From NCBI RefSeq assembly GCF_024713975.1, contig NC_091115.1:4744501-4808500 (forward strand): 64,000 bases of DNA, given 5' to 3'. Made by a program: the position numbers and the translations under genes. Shown one piece after another: positions 45,247 to 64,000 of this stretch. Under the pieces are notes generated by a model, which was not told the origin of the DNA, searched no databases, and was given only the letters and a program-made list of their open reading frames with translations. Numbering within the stretch: position 1 is the stretch's first letter; each line of letters starts with the position of its first letter. This DNA is from Paralichthys olivaceus (lineage: Eukaryota > Chordata > Actinopteri > Pleuronectiformes > Paralichthyidae).

Positions 45247-46700
45247 CGGCTTGCCCGGCGGGAGGAGGCGGGGGGAGACATGGACCTCTCCCCGCTCCTG
45301 GAAGCAGACGAGGACCACGAAGGTGAGGAGCGACCCTCGACCCTGAGCCACTGCAGCCTTGACAAAGTGACCACTTCTGATTAAAACAAAATGCCTCTAC
45401 GAGCAGACAGGAAAAAATTCAAAAATAAAACCAACTGGACTCTACAAACCAAAAAAATAATAACAGAAATGTTCGAAAAGCTCGGATGTGTGGAATTAGA
45501 GAGAAGGCGGAATCAGAGTTTACCTTGAAATAATTTTAATTTAAACATGAGTGTATGTCAAAATAAATAAGATAGATTTTTACGTTAAAAAGGTACTCTT
45601 TACAATTCAATACCAAATGTTTATTTTTCAACGGATTCTTTTACAGCGTGGGCAAATATCAAAGCATTTTTATCGGCTTTGAATTTAAAAGTATTAACTC
45701 ATATTACAGTTGTCGCATATTAAACACGTGACGATCAAAAGTGATCAATAAATCACTGATATTTGCCCAAACTGAGAAGAGAAGCCATCGAAACGTCTCT
45801 TAATCTCTCTGTTTTTATTTATTAAATGAATGCGAATCAATCGGAAATGAATCGGTTTAAAATTACAGATTAAAAAAAATGACCTTAAAAACCTCAAAAT
45901 AATTTCCAGTGAAGTTTGCGATGTGGCAGATTGTCAGTGGGCTGCGTGAAGGGGTAGCGGTCTGTGTTAAGGCTGAAAACGCTGATCGGTTTTCTATCGG
46001 GCTTCTCTCACAAACATCAGTTATTTCATCTCATTCTACAGACACAGAAAATAAAGATATAACAATGTTACCTGCAGCCTTTTAGTGCCATCAGCTGATG
46101 AAGCATTAACACTCGACTCGTCCTGCTTTCTCTGTTCTTCTCCCTGAAGGGCTAACACTATAATTATATGTGATTGTACAGAATTCAACTGAAGACGCCT
46201 TAAAATATTTTTGTTGTAATTACTGTTAAACTTTGTGCATATTTAAAGTTCTTTTTTTTTTTTCCACTGAAATGTCACGTAACAACGGAAGCTGTACACT
46301 CGTGACACTTCTGCACTTATACAAATGTAAATTATGTATAGGTGAGTGATTCATTCGCAGATTTGTTGGGTTATCGGTAATTTTTATAATTATTGATTAT
46401 TGCGGACTCATTATTCAGGTGCATTTGGGATGAAAAGGGATATTTCTGTAGTGCCGGGAAATTATTTAAAGGTAAAAACAAATTATAAAGCGGTATTCGG
46501 TTTTCTTGATTTGCTATAATAACGTTTCTTCAGGATTGTGGACTTTAAAATGTCCTAAAAAAAAAAGTTGATTTTGCATAAGTGAGGATGGACTGTGGAA
46601 CTATGCATCAGGACGTATAACCTTGATTTGAACACCATGTTGCACTGTTGAATAATAGGAAGACGCCTTTCTACTAACAGACACGAGTGGAAAAGATTGT

Positions 46701-46706
46701 AATAAA
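46701..46706 (+). terminator. Candidate distal poly(A) signal of chpt1
   Basis: This AATAAA would give a 3' UTR of about 1.5 kb. Nearer candidates occur near 45580 and 45747. The distal site lies about 370 bases from the opposing gnptab signal. Confidence 0.4.
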
Positions 46707-47079
46707 GAAAATATTTTTCCTGTGTTTTTGTCGTCCGTGTCATTGGTGGGAAAAGTGTCAGTGCCAGGACTGAGATGAATCAAAAAAAATGTAGATACAA
46801 GTACAAGAAAGGTGGTAAGACTGCAGAAGAATGACCCCTGTGAGTAATTTGATAAAGGTACAGTGTGTTCGCTGATTATTACTGTTGTAGCTGGTGGAGG
46901 TAAAGTTTAAAGTGGCGTAATCGCAGTGATTTTGCAAACCGAAGGGCTCAGACTGAGATTATGTGTAATGCTGATGAGTAATAGGAAATGGAAACACTCA
47001 ACAACTTCAGCAAATGTAACATTAAACAATGACAGAACACGAACACATGTCACAAACAACCAGAAGACTGAACCAGACG

Positions 47080-47085
47080 TTTATT
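47080..47085 (-). terminator. Candidate distal poly(A) signal of gnptab
   Basis: TTTATT on the plus strand is AATAAA on the minus strand, 1.6 kb beyond the gnptab stop. Nearer candidates are at 48381-48386 and 48131-48136. With chpt1 convergent on the other strand, the distal sites leave only a few hundred bases between the two genes. Confidence 0.4.
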
Positions 47086-48660
47086 TCAGTCAGAGGAACC
47101 ATTCAACTGATGCAATCTGAGGTAAACACATTTCCGAACACATGAATCATCGTCTCGCCCGGTGACGCAACATGCTGACAACATCCTTAGTCAAGTCCGT
47201 GTCGGTTTGACATTATTAAAGTAAAGAAGTTAGTAAAAGTGACATTCAGAGGAAAATATCTTGAAGAGGTGACGGGCATGTTTTCATTCTGCAGCATTCA
47301 CATCAAACCACATCAAGTCACTTGTCTCACGATTACAATGAAAATAAGTCAGAACATGCTGAGGGCGTCTGAATTTCAGACAGCAGCGATCCTGTCGAGT
47401 CCCACGGGGACACACGTGCAGGCGGCCATGACAGTTGCAGCATCACGTAGCTCCGACAATCAGATGCATTGGTACCACAGTATGAATGATAAGTATATTA
47501 TCCTCTATCCCCTTCATTCTCATTGTAAATCACTAAGTTAGGGTGTGATGTGCACGAGTCAACGTTTAGAAGAAGACGTTTAAAAAAACAAATGTTCAAA
47601 CGAGCAGGAGTGAACAAAGAAGGCACTTCAAGTTTTCATGGTTTTTACGACAACGGACAAAAACGACACATAAAAGAATTATTCCTATTTGTCCTACATG
47701 TACTCAACGCTCCTTTCCTTTAAAATAAAGCCATAGAGGTAAACACCAAACACAACCAAACACAAATTAAGAATCTTATTCATCTGCAGACTATTTCTGA
47801 ATTAAAGCTAGGGTTGGTAATCCTGGAAAAGGTCCAGCAAGAGCAGGCTACACCCAAAGCTTCCTCTCAGCCCTCTGGTCAAAGCTATTCCCCCAAAACA
47901 CATGAACTCAGAGTCGTGACTCGCTCCCTAACGTGCAGGCTGGGATTTTCATCAGACCACTTAATATTTGATGGCTGTCTGGACGGGACGAGGATTTCAA
48001 TGAATAAGATAAATAATTAGATAAAAGGTGAGAAAAAGAAACAACTTACCAACCCTAACTTTAATCAATTCATCATCTTGTCTATAAAATTGAAAACAGG
48101 GTGTCAAAGTGACATCTTCATATGTTTAGATTTATTTAAAAAAAACTGTCCGTACCATCAAGTTACTCGATTTGTGATGATTTAACAGGAGAACGCAGAA
48201 AATCAAAGTTTTAACGAGCACCGTTATTTTTGGCATGTTTGATTAATATATATATTTGAAATAGTTGCAGTGGTGGTGCACACACGCGGCCCGATCAAGT
48301 TTTTGACATACCAACACATCGATCAGTGACAGAGGACGGGACATGAGGAGTGGTGCAGTAGAGAGGGGAGCTTGTTCTGGTTTATTTGTTTGTGTATGAA
48401 AGTCTCTGACGCCCCCAGTGGACGAGCACAGGCTTCTTCTGCCGGTCATCGACCAGCCCTGTCCATCATCTTCTGGGAAAAAAAAAAGGTCTCATCTCAC
48501 GTGTGAGTCTCTGATGTCCGTCCATGCTGATGAAACACAAGCATCGAGGACGTCGGGTTCCTGTTTCCACTCCTCGTCTGGATCCACCCGACTGAGCGGG
48601 GAGGAGAGAGGGGCGGAGGTGGAAGTGCAGAAAGGAGGAGGAGAGGGAGGTCTCCCTCTA

Positions 48661-63940
<15,280 letters not shown>

Positions 63941-64000
63941 GATGCCCCGCGGCGACGCATAGCGCTGCATTCATTCAGAGAAACGCGACCATCGCGGTAA

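Noticed and set aside
63941..63970. Upstream in-frame ATG adding ten residues to gnptab
   Set aside because: Its context is poor (T at -3). The downstream ATG has A at -3 and G at +4 and gives an N-terminus closer in length to known GNPTAB.

Overview
The window reads as vertebrate, almost certainly ray-finned (percomorph-like teleost) chromosomal DNA. Every gene has canonical GT-AG introns. The proteins are vertebrate orthologues. The introns carry CA/GT microsatellites and several short dispersed repeats of kinds common in fish genomes. The species cannot be named from the sequence.

Layout. 1-3.7 kb is AT-rich intergenic DNA with microsatellites. Two tandem plus-strand ETS genes of the PU.1/SPI subfamily follow: spic (3779-5101, 5 exons, 276 aa) and a diverged SPI-type paralogue (6244-7958, 5 exons, 227 aa) with the same intron phases. 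After about 2.5 kb of intergenic DNA comes a TATA promoter and mybpc1, slow skeletal myosin-binding protein C (10963-36184, about 32 coding exons, about 1,278 aa). It has an N-terminal run of seven frame-neutral exons and alternative 3' exons. chpt1, cholinephosphotransferase 1 (37750-45246, 8 exons, 382 aa), is next. On the minus strand, tail-to-tail with chpt1, lies gnptab, the alpha/beta precursor of GlcNAc-1-phosphotransferase (63940 down to 48661, 21 exons, 1,236 aa). Its promoter lies beyond the right edge.

The order spic-mybpc1-chpt1-gnptab matches the human chromosome 12q23 block, except that sycp3, which lies between CHPT1 and GNPTAB in human, is not seen. The genes are a conserved syntenic neighbourhood, not a functional pathway: myeloid/macrophage transcription factors, a thick-filament protein, a phosphatidylcholine-synthesis enzyme and a lysosomal-enzyme tagging enzyme.

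For each gene the exons were joined by hand. The sum of exon lengths is a multiple of three and phases agree at every junction, so the models are internally consistent. UTR ends and transcription starts are inferred from motifs only. The more interesting items are the tandem SPI pair, the splicing-flexible N-terminus and alternative tail of mybpc1, a possible 9-nt microexon, the missing sycp3, several clearly delimited non-autonomous transposons, and a perfect 18-bp-arm palindrome in a gnptab intron. No viral, toxin, CRISPR or prokaryotic features were seen.
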